Part shown: one piece after another, positions 36,856-49,641 of the stretch
Position numbering within the stretch: position 1 is the first letter of the stretch
Layout of the letters: each line of letters starts with the position of its first letter
Assembly: GCF_020882245.1 (NCBI RefSeq)
Contig: NC_083598.1
Span: 92,571,714 to 92,635,713, forward strand
Length of the DNA stretch: 64,000 nucleotides
From: Rhopalosiphum padi
Taxonomy: Eukaryota > Arthropoda > Insecta > Hemiptera > Aphididae
Direction of reading: 5' to 3'
The notes under the pieces: model-generated
What the model saw: only the letters and a program-made list of their open reading frames with translations
Databases searched by the model: none
What the model was told of the DNA's origin: nothing
Made by a program: the position numbers and the translations under genes

Positions 36856-38867
36856 TATATTATAATATATAAATAAATAAGGTAAATTTTATAGGTACAT
36901 AGAGAAGACAGAAAGAGTGGGATAATATATTAAAAAGTTAAAAAATTTCTGAAGAGACGCAAAAAATAACGTAACGCGCTTATTATATTGTAAGCTGTGA
37001 AAACAATTTTAAACTTTCCTTGAGCTACTCATACTGATACTATATAATTATAAGTTGTGCTGAATACTCAAGACTGTGCAGTGTATAGTGTCAATCTCTT
37101 TCGATCGATACATATTATATTACATATAATGCGTACTGTTGTATATATCATATATATATATATATAATATATGCACGCTTTGTATTTCATCGCAATAACG
37201 ATTCTAAACGCAGGACCGCAATTAAAAAAATCATCCGCGGAAGTGCGAAATGGCACCCCTAAACATAAATATGCACTCATGTCGTTTTATACAATGAAAG
37301 AGAGTAGTGCAATTTTTTGATATTTTGTAAAATCAAAATTTAGATGTTTTTTCGACTCACTATTATCTATTCTACATAGAAATAAATAAATCATAAAAAT
37401 AAAACTATTTATCATCATAGTCAATAATCATTAATAATTTATTTTGTTTTTTTCTAAAACGCGTATATTTTATATCTTGTTCGATAGAAATGTATAAATG
37501 TAATGAACTCTCGAGCAGAGCAGTAATTAAAAGATCTTTTATCGAATTTTTGTTAATATGTTGCAATTAGTAAAGGTAGTACATATAGTTGGTACATCAT
37601 ACAACTACATGTAACCACTGCAACAGAATTGTTATTTAATAATGCTTCATAGGTAACCACGAAATATAATTTTATTAAATACAGGAGTAGCCTAAAGTAC
37701 AATAAATTAAAGTTAACACTTACATACAAATAGTAAATCAGCTGAAGTGAAACGGAACTAAGTGTCTAAGAGAGTGAAAACGAAGAGTGGACATTAGCAA
37801 TGCATATCATGCGTTGAATCAGATTGTTCGAACTATAGTTGGTGGCGCTCATTATAATCCAATTATACGACAATTTGTCTTTATAACTTAACGATATTTA
37901 GATAATAAATTATAGTAACAAAAATTATAGTAAGTTGTCTGTAAGTTTAGGACAACCCGTTATTATTATTATTCTTTTTATCCTACACAATAGCACAATT
38001 TATATTTATTTCGTTATCTGATTTACCATATTACTACCGTTTATCAATGTTCCGTTATTTCTGTACAGAAGTCAGTAAAATCATCAACTGTTAATATTAT
38101 TATCAAAGAATAAATAAAATATATTAAAATACTATTTTCTGAGCGTTCAATTTCTATTGTTAAAACTTTAAATCTCCTAATTTCGTCTAATTTAAAAGTT
38201 GTTTTAAAACATATTATATTTAATAATAATTCTGATATAATATACTTACCAAACTAGCAACTGCATTATTAAAATAATAACACAAAATTATTCGTACTGT
38301 TTTAAACGTTTGGCTACACATTTTACAGCTAAAGTTGTTAAAGTAATATCAAATTACTTAAAAATACACAACTTTTATAACTAATAAAATTCAAATCTAT
38401 TTATTTTGTGGGAAAGTATACCCAACTTTTACAATATTTTTATTATTATTATTTTTTTTTTCGCTAAACGATATCAAATTGTTTGTGGAAAATATAGAAA
38501 TAATGATTAATTTATCCATAAATATTGAAGATATAGATATTATATTAGTATATTAAATTTAACTTTTATGTATAAAACGTCAAACCTTAGTGATACGCCA
38601 AAGATAATATTTTACAACAAGTAATATAAATTAGTTATATTATAATAATACTATTATACGTACATTTTAACTAACTATGTGTAATATTATTGACAAAACA
38701 GTTCGATCAATAATCATACACTAATTTAATGTTATTATTGGTTAAATATACAATATACTTATTAGTTTGAACATATCAATCAGTGTTTAAAAAATCATAA
38801 AAATACTTTTTTCGCACTTTAATACCCATAATCAATCATAAATGATAATATTAAATAGGTGGATAAG
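36799..38867. other. AT-rich unassigned stretch
   Basis: No gene seen. (TA)n lies at 36837-36861 and about 37149-37163. The rest is A/T-rich with no recognisable repeat ends. Confidence 0.4.
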
Positions 38868-39910
38868 TGGGTACCGCTCTCCTTTACAATATATATTAGG
38901 TGTCGAGTGGGTCACTGTAATGGATGTATAAAATGTATAATATGCAATGAAATACCTATAGTTCCATACAAAAAACGATTCTAAGCTATTCATTTCTTTT
39001 TTATATTGTTATTATTCATAAAATAGTTTATTTTACTTTTAGTACTAATGCTGATACAGTAGGTTAAGATAATTTTTGCCGAAAGCATTGCATTCAATAA
39101 TATTCAATAATAATAATACGAGTATATATTTATATATCATATAATATTATTGTTATTATTTTTATTAACTTTAGAATCAAAATAGTGTCAATATGTTCAT
39201 GTTATAAAAAGGTAATATTTAAAAATTAATTTACATATTTAAAAAAAAAATTATTTAAAGTAAAATTAAAAATTAAAAATTTATTTTTTTTTATTATTAT
39301 TTATAAGTTATAAATTATAACGTACGTAAAAGTAAATCCCCACGAATTATATTTTTAAATTATAACAAATAATAAACATTGTTGTTAATCGAAATAAATA
39401 TGTAATTTTGTTTAAACTTGAACTATTAAATTGAGCTCATATATTTGTAGGTGTTAAGTTCTAGACTAGTATGAAGTAGTTATAAAGAATATTTTACTAA
39501 ATTTTCAAACCTTAGTTATAAACATTAAAGATTTTGTAAACTTTTAATAACAAAATAATTTGCTAATATTCGTGATTTTTACCAAATTTATTCAAAAGCT
39601 TATACTTCAAAAGCTAAAAAATGGTGTAATAGTTTACGTTCAATTTTTTAAAAATTTCTTTTAATAACAATTTTTGAAGAACAATGAATACATTTTCAAC
39701 TTTTTTACTAGGCATTTTTTTTATTTATAGTTAAAAATAAAAATTTTCAACTGTCTATAAATAACTTAAATATTTTGAAAATTATATCATGTATAGAAAA
39801 TTATAACTTGAACATTTAGTGATAATTTAATGTTTCTTCGGTTATTCATTTTACCGTTTATTGAGAAAAGTGCTGAAAATGTCTACAAAGTATCAATTAG
39901 ATCCAATTTC
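38868..39910 (-). repeat. Near-complete copy of a dispersed repeat of about 1.05 kb
   Basis: Read on the minus strand, the body (39910-39500) contains TTTAAGTTATTTATAGACAG followed by a run beginning TTGAAAATT. The copies at 48.7 and 62.3 kb contain the same block (TTTTGAGTTATTTATAGATG and its variant). The 3' module then follows: GCTTAGAATCGTTTTTTGTA, a CATCCATTACAGTG block, CCCACTCGACACCTA, and the end GAGCGGTACCCACTT (38868-38885). I see no coding frame, TIR or target duplication. The superfamily is unknown. It resembles a very common unclassified repeat of aphid assemblies. Confidence 0.6.
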
Positions 39911-40400
39911 TACTAGACAAAAACAATCCAAAAATGGAAAATCCAATTATTTTTTCTGCCCCAAGAGGTGACGATAACCCCTCTCCCTTCCCATAAAAAA
40001 TAATATCATTGAAAAATTGATACATCGATACAACAGTTATAAATAAACACATCATTATATCGGATTATTATATTTATAAAAACTTTTTAAGATCGCTTTA
40101 TCACTGAAACATATTAGGTACACGTCATAGAATATAAGACACTTTTTGTGGCATTACAGCTACACTTGTGAGCTTATAATATTTTTTGTGGGTGTATTAT
40201 GCACTCAAACTGTATACTATAGTAATATAATTATAGGTAATCCAAACCATTCTCTCCACACTGTAGTTAGAATAAAAAGGTCGGGAAGGGCTAGAAATCC
40301 GAAAGGGATATGGGTAGAATACAATGAAGGGAAAAAACGTACCTAAGTATACGCGATCGAGTAAAATAACCCTAGAGATGTAAAATATTATATATTGTAG
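39911..40400. other. Unassigned DNA
   Basis: No gene seen. A 66-codon frame at 40146-40346 has no domain. Confidence 0.4.
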
Positions 40401-42000
40401 GTATGCGATATAAATACGACGGATTTGGGGGGTGTATATATATATATATACCTAACCTACCGTTTTATGCATATAAAAATATACAGTAAAGTATATACGT
40501 ATATATTAAGTACCTATAGTTGTTCATCGGGCGTACTCGCACACACGCACGCAGATACGGGAATCTAGAAGAAGAACGTAATTGCATTCTCCTCGTCGCC
40601 TCTTCTTGGTACTTTTATATACGCAGATACGCTTATATTATGTGTGTGTGTATGTGTGAGTGTAAAATCCGCCCTAGCGACGTCATGCGACTTGCCATGG
40701 CACTATATGTATATAGGATGTTCTTGGCGGAGAGGAGTATTCTTATTATTTCCACAAAATTCAATTTTCTTCTTGACTCACTCCTCCCCACCCTCCATAC
40801 ACACTAATACTAACCCGCAGTGCACACATACAACTTGCCTGTGAGTATACAGCTCACCCCCGTCGGGGAACGCGTATATATACGTATATAAAAAGTATGA
40901 GGTTAGTATGCGCCGCAACTCCACCACCCACCGAGACCCCTTAAACGGATTATTGAATTATTCAGACAAGTTGTTCGAACCTGCCCTTACGCCAGCGAGA
41001 GTTATATATAGTATGTGTATGAGAGTGAGGGAAAATCTTCACGAGTTCCTTAGTTGGTGAGCACACATACCCCCACAACTACCACCACCGCCACTGAATA
41101 CTATATATACTGCACCTATAATAATATATATGTATACTTGTACACACGCGTTGCCCCGCACGTGTCGTTTTTAGATTTAAAAACTTTATTTTCCGTCGTT
41201 TTACTTTTTTACATTCCATTTATTTATTTATTTTTTTTCGCGCCCCAGTATCCACGCGTGCAGTTCAGTACAATGTTGTATACATTACCTCTACCGAGTA
41301 TATAATATATTTTTTATACCTTTCCTTGGCACAAAACTCATAACTACATTTCCATTTATGTTTCACGAATTTGAATAAGCTCGGCGATTTCTCGTTATAT
41401 ACACGTACAGTCCGTAAACTCGTAGAAAATGTGCTCTCGAGAACTTTACTCTTTTTTTCTACACCCTCGTTCTAGTCAGGCGGTGTATAATATCGTAACG
41501 CATTCGCGTCTGTAATGGGGGCTCTTATGCGATACGTGTATACACATAAGTATACATACATATACATACATACATATATATACATATATATTCACGCACT
41601 CGAGAAAAAAACGTATCCGCCAGTGTTATTTTCCTCTCGAAAAACGGTTATATTGTCACTGCACGCCGAATGAGTTTCCACTCCAGGTCGCAGCACTTCC
41701 CTCGAATAGCGATGTGTGTGCGTGCGTATATCTGATCTGTGTGTGTGCGGAGCGCGTATTATTATTATTATTTTTTATTTTTTCGACTATTGTTAGTCTG
41801 CACCTCAAGGCCAATACCCGTCTCCAGTGTACAATGGTTCCACTTCAATGTTGACGAAGTCTATCGCCGTGGGGTTTTCCCGAACTTCCGGAGATGTAGA
41901 AAAACCCTTCATCGTACATATTATAATACTACCTATATATAGTTATATATGTATTTCACCGTAGACATCAGTTTGACTTGGAAAGCGCAAAAACTCGTTT
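40401..42000. other. CpG-richer block with CA, TG and TA tracts
   Basis: Composition is more balanced, with 'cgccgcaactccaccaccca' at about 40911, TGTGTG at about 40641, and (TACA)n-type sequence at about 41560-41590. Overlapping 66-95 codon frames have no domains. Its texture is similar to the blocks at 23, 26 and 31-34 kb. Possible regulatory DNA; nothing specific can be assigned. Confidence 0.35.
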
Positions 42001-42499
42001 AATCATATATACATTATTATTTTTACTCACATACTACATATTATTATGATAATATACAAAATAGTGCATATATAATATTATATGAAACCACGGTGGCCCA
42101 CCCTTCTATATGGATATCAACTATTTGTATATGTTACAGTAAAATATATTGAATTTACATTAACGTTATTAGCCAACAATTGACAATTGAAATAAGAATA
42201 TTTTATTAGGTTTATAACGTTAATTATCAAAGATATACGATAATTTCAAACAATATTAGTTAATCATATAATAATTGTACTTAAATTTTTATATTATAAT
42301 TATTTATTTTCACGTGATAATAAACTATAACTTTTTTTTAAATTTTAACCATTAAGTTAAGTTTTTAAGTATGTTTTCATATTGCTAGCATAGTAGCATA
42401 TGTCTTAAACGTCTAGTTTTCGTAAGTAGATTGATGATTTAAAAGTCTATATTATAATGTATTATACAACCGTGATCTTTCTCAAATTATTTTTTAAAA

Positions 42500-43416
42500 A
42501 CACTCTTAAAACGGTAATGGCATAAGATACAGAAAATAAAATTACAACCTTATTCATGAAGGGAAACAGAAAAAAATTGGATCATGAACATGTTTTTTGA
42601 ATTGCATTAGTACCCTATAATGAAAGATATGATTATTAAAATAACCAGTCTCTTACGCCTATTCTGAAAAAACTGTTGAAAATACATTGATCTATATGAC
42701 TGGAATTTAGTGAGTGCTTAAAAAAATAAGAACAGTTTGTGTGTTAAGTAAAGTATTTATTTAAATTTAATATGTAGGAAAGATTCAGCCCGAAATATTA
42801 ATAGAATGTTAAAACAGAGAAAAGACAGCGGTGATAAGAGATACAACTAGCTATGATTTGGGGATAAATGACTCGTATAAATCTTGATATAACTGTTAAC
42901 GAGATATCACTGAGATCTGTGATACCCGTCACATTCCTTATATAGTTCAGGATAAAGCGCATAAGTTACGTGATATAATATGAAACACTCAGGTTTTTAA
43001 ACATGTAATCTTCTATAGCTTCCTCGACACTATCATAATGCCTGTGAAATGAGATGTATAATACAGAAGTTTCGAGAGAAATATATGCATAATATCTGTA
43101 AATTTCTATTATAAATAGTTAATTTTTAGTTATATATTAGTTTATTTACTTTGTTGTATTGTGTGTAGGTATATATTTATATACTTACACTCTTATGTTA
43201 TTATTATTATTTTTTTTTCCTTTATCTCTCTTAGTTATTAATTCTACACTATAGTAGTTGTCTAGCTATGATCTTATTTTTGAACAGGTTTTAGTTATAG
43301 TTTGCTTGTTACTCTGTGTTTCCTATACAGACTTTGCTTTTTGGAGACATCATCATTTCCATATTCTTATTAATATTATATATTTTTTGTAAAATTTTGA
43401 AATGAAATTGAAATAA

Positions 43417-43445
<29 letters not shown>
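42500..43445 (+). mobile_element. Probable LINE 3' end with (ATT)n tail
   Basis: The segment ends with TTTTTGGAGACATCATCATT, then an AT-rich 3' UTR, then AAATTGAAATAAATTATTATT running into (ATT)n at 43418-43445, a tail form common for insect jockey- and I-group LINEs. Upstream (about 42880-43060) has short plus-strand stretches such as HIPYIVQDKAHKLRD that loosely recall the C-terminal segment of jockey-type reverse transcriptases. There are several stops and no catalytic motif. The transposon assignment is inference from tail structure and this weak similarity. Confidence 0.35.
43418..43445 (+). repeat. (ATT)n microsatellite
   Basis: About nine units at the proposed LINE tail. Confidence 0.95.
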
Positions 43446-43447
<2 letters not shown>

Positions 43448-45700
43448 CCATACATAAATACGTGTTTTTTATAGTATAAAATAACAATGCTACCGATCGA
43501 GATTAGTGCACGATTTCTCAACTAATATAATAATGTGTTCTATTCGTATAAATATGTCATATTGTAAAAACGCAAAGAAAGAAAGGACAAAGATTGTGAA
43601 TACATAGAAAATACGCCATGGAGCAATAACGTTCTGATAGAAAATAATATTCCTGAGTTTATATAAAATATGATAAATTATTTCTATTATAAATATTAAA
43701 TATATTATGTAGTTCACATCTTCGGCACAAGCGGACATAAAAGTTAGGTGTTTTTTTCTAAAAACCAGCTCTCTATATAAAGTATATTATACCACGCTTA
43801 TATATTAGTCATATATTATATATAAGACAACAATAGTACCACATAGATTTTATTTTTTCATACTTTTATATAAAGTATGTCAGAGTTTGACATTTTCGCC
43901 CAATGTATACTAATTATACTCTACATTTTGTTATAACCATTTTTTTGTTACTTTCACATTATCATTTTTCCATTGGTTGATGCCTCTTACACAACACACT
44001 TGCAGGCGTGTTCACTATTTATGGATTTATGATTTTCTTCGGTTAAAATCACGACGACTACTTTACCGCCATTCTATCCAATATATTACATTATAGGACC
44101 ACGCACGCTTTCAAACATCTCACGCAAAATAATTCACCCTCCTCTCCTCGAAAGTTCTCAATAGTTCACCCCTTCACTGTTGTACCCCTTTTGTCGTGAC
44201 TTTTATTCAGCGGCTATATTATAATATATATATATACGATATATTAGAATATTTAGTACGGCATACACCGGGAAGTGACGGAACGAAGAAAGCTCAACTG
44301 TTTATTATTTATAGTATATAGACATTTTCGATTAAATTACTACAGCTCCGACGACGGGTTGACAGCGGTATTAACAAAATCGAAACGTTCGCATGTCAAT
44401 TCTCGTCGAAATATTGGACGGAACACCGTCATCGTCTCCGTCGTAAAAAACATTGACACATATTATATATAATATAATTCCAAATTTGATAAAATATAGG
44501 TATATAATATGTGTGTGTAAGGAGCGTGAACGAAAAAAACAATAATATCTCCTCCATCATCCCACCCGCCATCCGTTTCTGCACAGTTAAATGGTTTTTA
44601 TGGTCGTTATAATATATATATATATATATATATATACATAATATAATTGTGCACAGTGAACGAGAGGAAGAAAAGAAAAATCGTATTTCCTCCTTCGACT
44701 GCGGGAGAAGTATTTTATATTTTTCTATACAAGAAAATATATTTGCAACGAGAAAAGAAATCCTTCCACAAAAAGAGAAATGACATTTCTCAAAATCAAA
44801 TTTTATTTTTAAAATTATTAACAACAAAATGCTGTCGAATACAAAGGTGTTTGTTGCGTATATATACGTATTAAAATATATTTGTTGGTAAATTCAATTG
44901 GAGTTTTTATTATATTATGAATAATACATATAAACATATTGTAATATACAAAAAATGAATAATACAACTTCATCTTAATAATATACCTATTTTGTGCACC
45001 ATAGTATTGCATTTTTCAGATGAGATTCACAACGAGTGTAAATTAAATAACAGTAGATAAGTATAATATATTTATATGAGAATTATCTTTAAGAAAAGCC
45101 TTTATAAGTTCTATTATCGAGTATTATAAATTACAATAGATGTTCAAAAATTTTGAAATCTTTTAATATTACTGTATGCATATTGCAATACCTTCATAAA
45201 ACAATAACAGATAACATTGCTGTATATGTTCTATGTAAGATACTTGATAACCTTATTAATTATATCTTGTATGGGTGTATGTAATTTTGATTTAAATAAA
45301 ATTAGGCTATATAATTTTGCTTCAATACTGTTACAAAAGCCGATTAACGTTAATTAATACAAAAATAAAAATAATAATTATATCTTATATTTTTATGAAT
45401 AGTAATATTGTATGTCTTTCAATTTTTAATTTAGATTATAATAAAGTATAAGAATTACTAAATAAATAGATTTTTGACACAAAATAAAAATAAAAAATAA
45501 AAAATAATAATAAATGTTATCTACACTATAATATCATATTATGGAAAATATCCTCGACATTCGATGGACAACATAACGTATTAGTTTAACATATTAAAAA
45601 AAAATCACTATTAATCTTTGAATACCTACTACTATTCGAGATTAGATAAATTGGGTCCTTAATAATTTGTGTATATTTTTAAACCGGTAAGTCGTGTCTC
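43446..45700. other. Unassigned DNA with a CpG-richer centre
   Basis: No gene seen. Positions 43900-44480 are more balanced (for example 'ctccgacgacgggttgacag' at about 44345). (TA)n lies at 44611-44636. The 132-codon minus frame at 44429-44827 spans the (TA)n and encodes IYIYIY, so it is rejected. Positions 44830-45650 are strongly AT-rich. Confidence 0.4.
44611..44636. repeat. (TA)n microsatellite
   Basis: About 26 bp of alternating A and T. Confidence 0.95.
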
Positions 45701-45739
45701 AGTTATAAACCCACTTACCTACCTAGATGTTCAGCTCAT

Positions 45740-46251
45740 ACAAAAGTTTAATCACAGAAAAAAACAGTTTTTTTAACATGTTTTTTAGTTTGCCATTTCT
45801 AAGACTTGAAGAAGTTGACAAATGTTTTTTAGAAGATTTAATGATCACATAACCAAATAACCTAACTTTGGTGTAGGTAATCAGATGTTGCCCAAATGAT
45901 ATACAGCCTATAGACACTTATATGTCACCAATGCTACAATATTTCCCCCAAATATTTAGCCTGAATTTGATGCTAACACCGTGCGTACAACAAATAGTTT
46001 GCAAATCATATTTAAACCGACGTTTTAACAGCCCTCATCCTAATATTTTTAATTTTGCTAACGAACTATTATAACTTAGAAGTACAGCTAGAGACGCATA
46101 TAAAATTATAAAGCACAAAACAAAAAAGAAAAGTACGCTCGATAAAGAACAACTCTTAAGAGAATAAATGACAAAAAATACACTTTATTAATACGATAAC
46201 CCGATTTGAGTTTGTTAAATCTTCATCATTTAAGTTTTTACCAAGAACATA
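45740..46251 (+). pseudogene. MULE transposase pseudogene (C-terminal half, frameshifted)
   Basis: Plus-strand blocks in order, each needing a frame change or stop read-through: SLPFLRLEEVDKCFLEDLM (from 45788), IFPPNI-stop-PEFDANTVRTTNS (from 45939), NSPHPNIFNFANELL (about 46025-46070), DKEQLLRE (about 46140-46165), and RFEFVKSSSFKFLPRT-stop (ending about 46251). Each downstream block lines up with the fragment at 9084-9420: FPPNIWAQFSA, RTTNGCESFH, SSHPNIYNF, EKEAFIRQQ, FDFVKSLSFKFLPNQ. The order and spacing are the same. The LEEV.KCF..D segment extends further toward the N-terminus than the other copy. Stops and frameshifts show it is dead and older. No TIR arms like those at 8880-9888 were found around it. 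An unrelated 64-codon minus-strand frame (45723-45917) overlaps it and is a shadow. Confidence 0.7.
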
Positions 46252-47100
46252 ATATTATAAAAAAAACATATACTTTAATTGAATTATAATACAGAAATGA
46301 AATTTATTTTTTAATTTATACCATAAAATTTTTTTAAAATTATTTATACCGTATATTTATTTAGTACATATATTATCAACATATATATTTTAATTTATAC
46401 CATTTATACAATTTTAATAGTATAATTATAAAATTTGACTTTTAATAAAGATGATAAAATATTTAAATAAAAAATAGGATAAACGTACCTTTTTTCCCGG
46501 GACTCAACTTACCGAGATAAAGTCATTTGGAACCCAATTTAGCAATCCCGTTAAAAAGTAGATACTATTTGATAGTGAAATGTGGGGAATTACTATCAAC
46601 TAGTAGTAGAAGTATTGTAAATTGTCGGAGCAAATACGACGACGATCCAGTTATCCCGTATACAATATATCATTTATTAAAGAATATTAAGGTATTTTTT
46701 GACAATAAAAAAAAACTGTTATAAATATTATATCATGATATCAAATTTTTTTTTATATTGTAATATTAAAAATGTAATGTATTTTTTTGTAATTTGCAAT
46801 AAAAGTGTACCTACTGGGCATTGGCTACTACTTTTGAGTGGATTACGTCGATTGTGTATGTTTTATTATACATTATATCTATCTATGATACTTTGTTGTT
46901 CTTAAATAGTCACCGTGTGTTATTTAAACTATTATTTATTATTGCTAAAATTAATAATAATATAAATGTGTATACCTATAACCTATATAATAAACTAGTA
47001 GGTGTTTGCAAATATACATAGTACCTAATGGCTAATATATTTAAATAATAATAATTATTATTTTTACTTGCGAGTATAAAACGAGGGAAAAATATTCACA
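46252..47100. other. Unassigned DNA right of the transposase pseudogene
   Basis: Positions 46260-46470 are A/T-rich. Positions 46527-46724 hold a 65-codon plus frame of fairly balanced composition with no recognisable domain. It could be part of a decayed element. Confidence 0.35.
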
Positions 47101-47103
47101 TAA

Positions 47104-47258
47104 TTGGTAAAAAATTTCGAACTTTTACCAACGCTGGTTGTTAATCTTAAGATTTACCAAATCTCATTTGTAAAACTCCAAACTACAAAAATAATTCATG
47201 GATTGATCAAACTATTTTTTGTATCTGACCACAGTCGGTAAAACCTAGGATTTACCGA
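47104..47258. repeat. Palindrome cluster (GGTAAA...TTTACC repeat)
   Basis: Three dyads occur within 155 bp. Positions 47104-47131 have 9-bp perfect arms (TTGGTAAAA / TTTTACCAA). AATCTTAAGATT at about 47143-47154 is a perfect 12-bp palindrome. Positions 47235-47258 form a 24-bp near-perfect palindrome, arms TCGGTAAA / TTTACCGA around CCTAGG, with only the A/A pair mismatched. The shared GGTAAA/TTTACC words suggest one repeated unit, most likely a small dispersed element. Confidence 0.7.
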
Positions 47259-48550
47259 TATTCCTACTTTTACTGTAACACATTATGTACATAAAAGGAA
47301 TAATTGTTGAATTTTACTATATCAACTAAGCGTAATTACCCAGCGAGGTAACATGTACTATAAGTTTAATGCATTAAATATTTCGGTCAAAAATTATCGT
47401 TGTAGCACGATTATATCAATCAGCTATATCAGCTGTTTTTCAAAGGAAAATGAAAACTAAAAAAAAAAGTTTCAAGTATTACCCTATTTCTAACTTTAAC
47501 CAATATATTGTCTATCATTTACCCTGTACTCTGTACATAAAAAATAAAACGATGATTTACGTGTATGTGTGTGTGTATTAAATATTAATACGTATAATAA
47601 CTCACATGTATGTTTGATTAAAAATTGCACGTAAATAATCGTATCGACTTTACTGGGGAAAATGATAATAATGAAATGACATCTCAATGTTTAGATTGAA
47701 AACACGCGAATCGACTGCGGCGCCGTTCATTGTCGATGAGGGTAAAAACGAGGTGTAAAAATACCACAAAAACTTATAAACCTACTGAACATAATATACC
47801 TTTATAATATCATTACTATAGCTATATATTATATTATATACGTGTCGTGCACCCTTTTGTTATCGTTTGGGTCATTATTGTTGTTGCTGCTACAACTGTT
47901 GTTGTTAGTATTATTATTATTATTATTATTATTATGATATTATATATTGTGCTATGATATTATATCGGGTGTGGTGTGGTGTTTATTTTACCGAAAACTG
48001 GGGATTATTATTGACTATCGGTCCGTGTCCCTACGGGCCTGACAATGGTTATTGAAAAAAAAAAACGCACAGTGATTTACGGGCATACTCCACTTACCTG
48101 CGGGTAACTTGCATAGTATAAGTATATATATATCATGATGCATGTACGTGTGTATAGTGTAAAAATGGTCAATTGAAATTTCATTAATAAAAAAATATAC
48201 AAACAATACAAAAAACTCGTCGGTGCCCCGACTGAACGTATTTAGTACGACAATATTACCTTTTTTTCGGATGTTTTTTCTTTCACTCTCTTTATATTTA
48301 CCGGTTTTGTCGTCTCGCGAAATTTGTCAAACGTCAACCGCCACCGTCGTACATAGCTCCCTAAATTTATATTATTATTCTCAGGTAGTTTGAGCCCAGA
48401 AAACCTCGTCACACACAACTAAAATAATTTCACATACCGGTCGTATAGATTTACAGAATTCATGCGCTGGTCCGGAGGAAACATCGTTTTCTAAATTTTA
48501 TATTGATACTCCAGAGGTCGACAAAATTAATTCCTTGTATTTTTCAAAAT
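47259..48550. other. Unassigned DNA with microsatellites
   Basis: No gene seen. (TTG) and (CTG)-like sequence at about 47878-47906 runs into (ATT)n at 47909-47935. Positions 48210-48480 are more balanced, without motifs. Confidence 0.4.
47909..47935 (+). repeat. (ATT)n microsatellite
   Basis: About nine units follow GTTGTTGTTAGT. Confidence 0.95.
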
Positions 48551-49330
48551 TATCAGGTCTGTTGATTTAAGATGAACTGGAATTTTTACGCAAAATCAAT
48601 TTATGATAAAATCTGGTGTGACTCAATAACAAACAACTGTAAATACTTTAAATTTTTACCAAAAGTTTATAAAATCATTTACTATATATAATACAATTTT
48701 GAAAATATTTTAACTACTTTTGAGTTATTTATAGATGCTTGAAATTGTTTATTAGTTTTATTATGTCAATATCTTTTTTCGCCACATCAGAAAGTTTTAA
48801 AATATTATAATTTACGATATCACATAAGTTTTTCTTATGTCTTTATAAAAATATACATAAATACATATACAATTTATTTTTATAAGCATTTAAGTTTCAA
48901 AGTTCAACAAAATTTGTCAACATGAAGAAAATTTACAAATTTTTTTGTTAAAATATATAAAATATTCAATTTATATAGCTATAGCTATATAAGGCTTTAC
49001 AATTTAATACAAGGTTTTCTTCATAAGTATTTCATACCGAATTCAAAAAAAAAATTATATATAAGTATGATTAATTTTCTTTTATAGACGTTTGAATTTA
49101 AAATTAGGACGAAATTACATGTTTAAATTATGAATAACATTATCAATTATTTTGTTATAGTTCAAAAATATTATTCACGAAGACAAAAAACTTTAACATA
49201 TATTATGTATTTTACTATACACAATGACATTTTCAAAATATGTAGATTAATTTAAATATAATATTTATGCTATTTATGCTAAAACCCTATCCACACTGTT
49301 TTACAGTAAAGTGATATTGACTTAAAAGGT

Positions 49331-49374
<44 letters not shown>

Positions 49375-49641
49375 TAATAATTAAATATTAATATTGTTAA
49401 TTGTTAATATTTTATGCAATGTTTTCGTTAAAAATTAAGTCAACCTTATTTAATACTAATAGTTAAGTATATTATGAAATATGCTTATAATAATATTGGC
49501 AGATGATCAGTCTCCGCTTAGTATTTTTTTTTTAATAAACAATGTTATATCATTGAATTCAAATTAAACACATTCATTAAGGCAATAACAGTGCCCCACT
49601 CGATACCTACTGTATAGAAAAGCGGTACTTATTTGCTCGCC
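48551..49641 (+). repeat. Near-complete copy of the 1.05-kb dispersed repeat
   Basis: The body includes TTTTGAGTTATTTATAGATG (about 48719) and TACAGTAAAGTGATATTGAC (about 49303), matched at 62.8 kb by GTAAGGTGGTATTGACTCAA. An (AAT)n expansion (49332-49380) interrupts it. The 3' module has TCTCCGCTTAGTAT (49511), CATTGAATTCAAATTAAACA (49551) and CCCCACTCGATACCTACTG (49594), and ends AGCGGTACTTATTTG. Same order and orientation as the copy at 61985-63000. No coding frame. Confidence 0.6.
49332..49380 (+). repeat. (AAT)n microsatellite
   Basis: About 49 bp of AAT units with one late CAA interruption, inside the dispersed repeat copy. Confidence 0.95.

Noticed and set aside
40971..40984. TTGTTCGAACCTGC, resembling a tRNA B box
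   Set aside because: No matching A box or cloverleaf-forming arms upstream. An isolated B-box-like word is weak evidence.
44429..44827. Minus-strand open frame of 132 codons
   Set aside because: Crosses a (TA)n microsatellite and has no domain.
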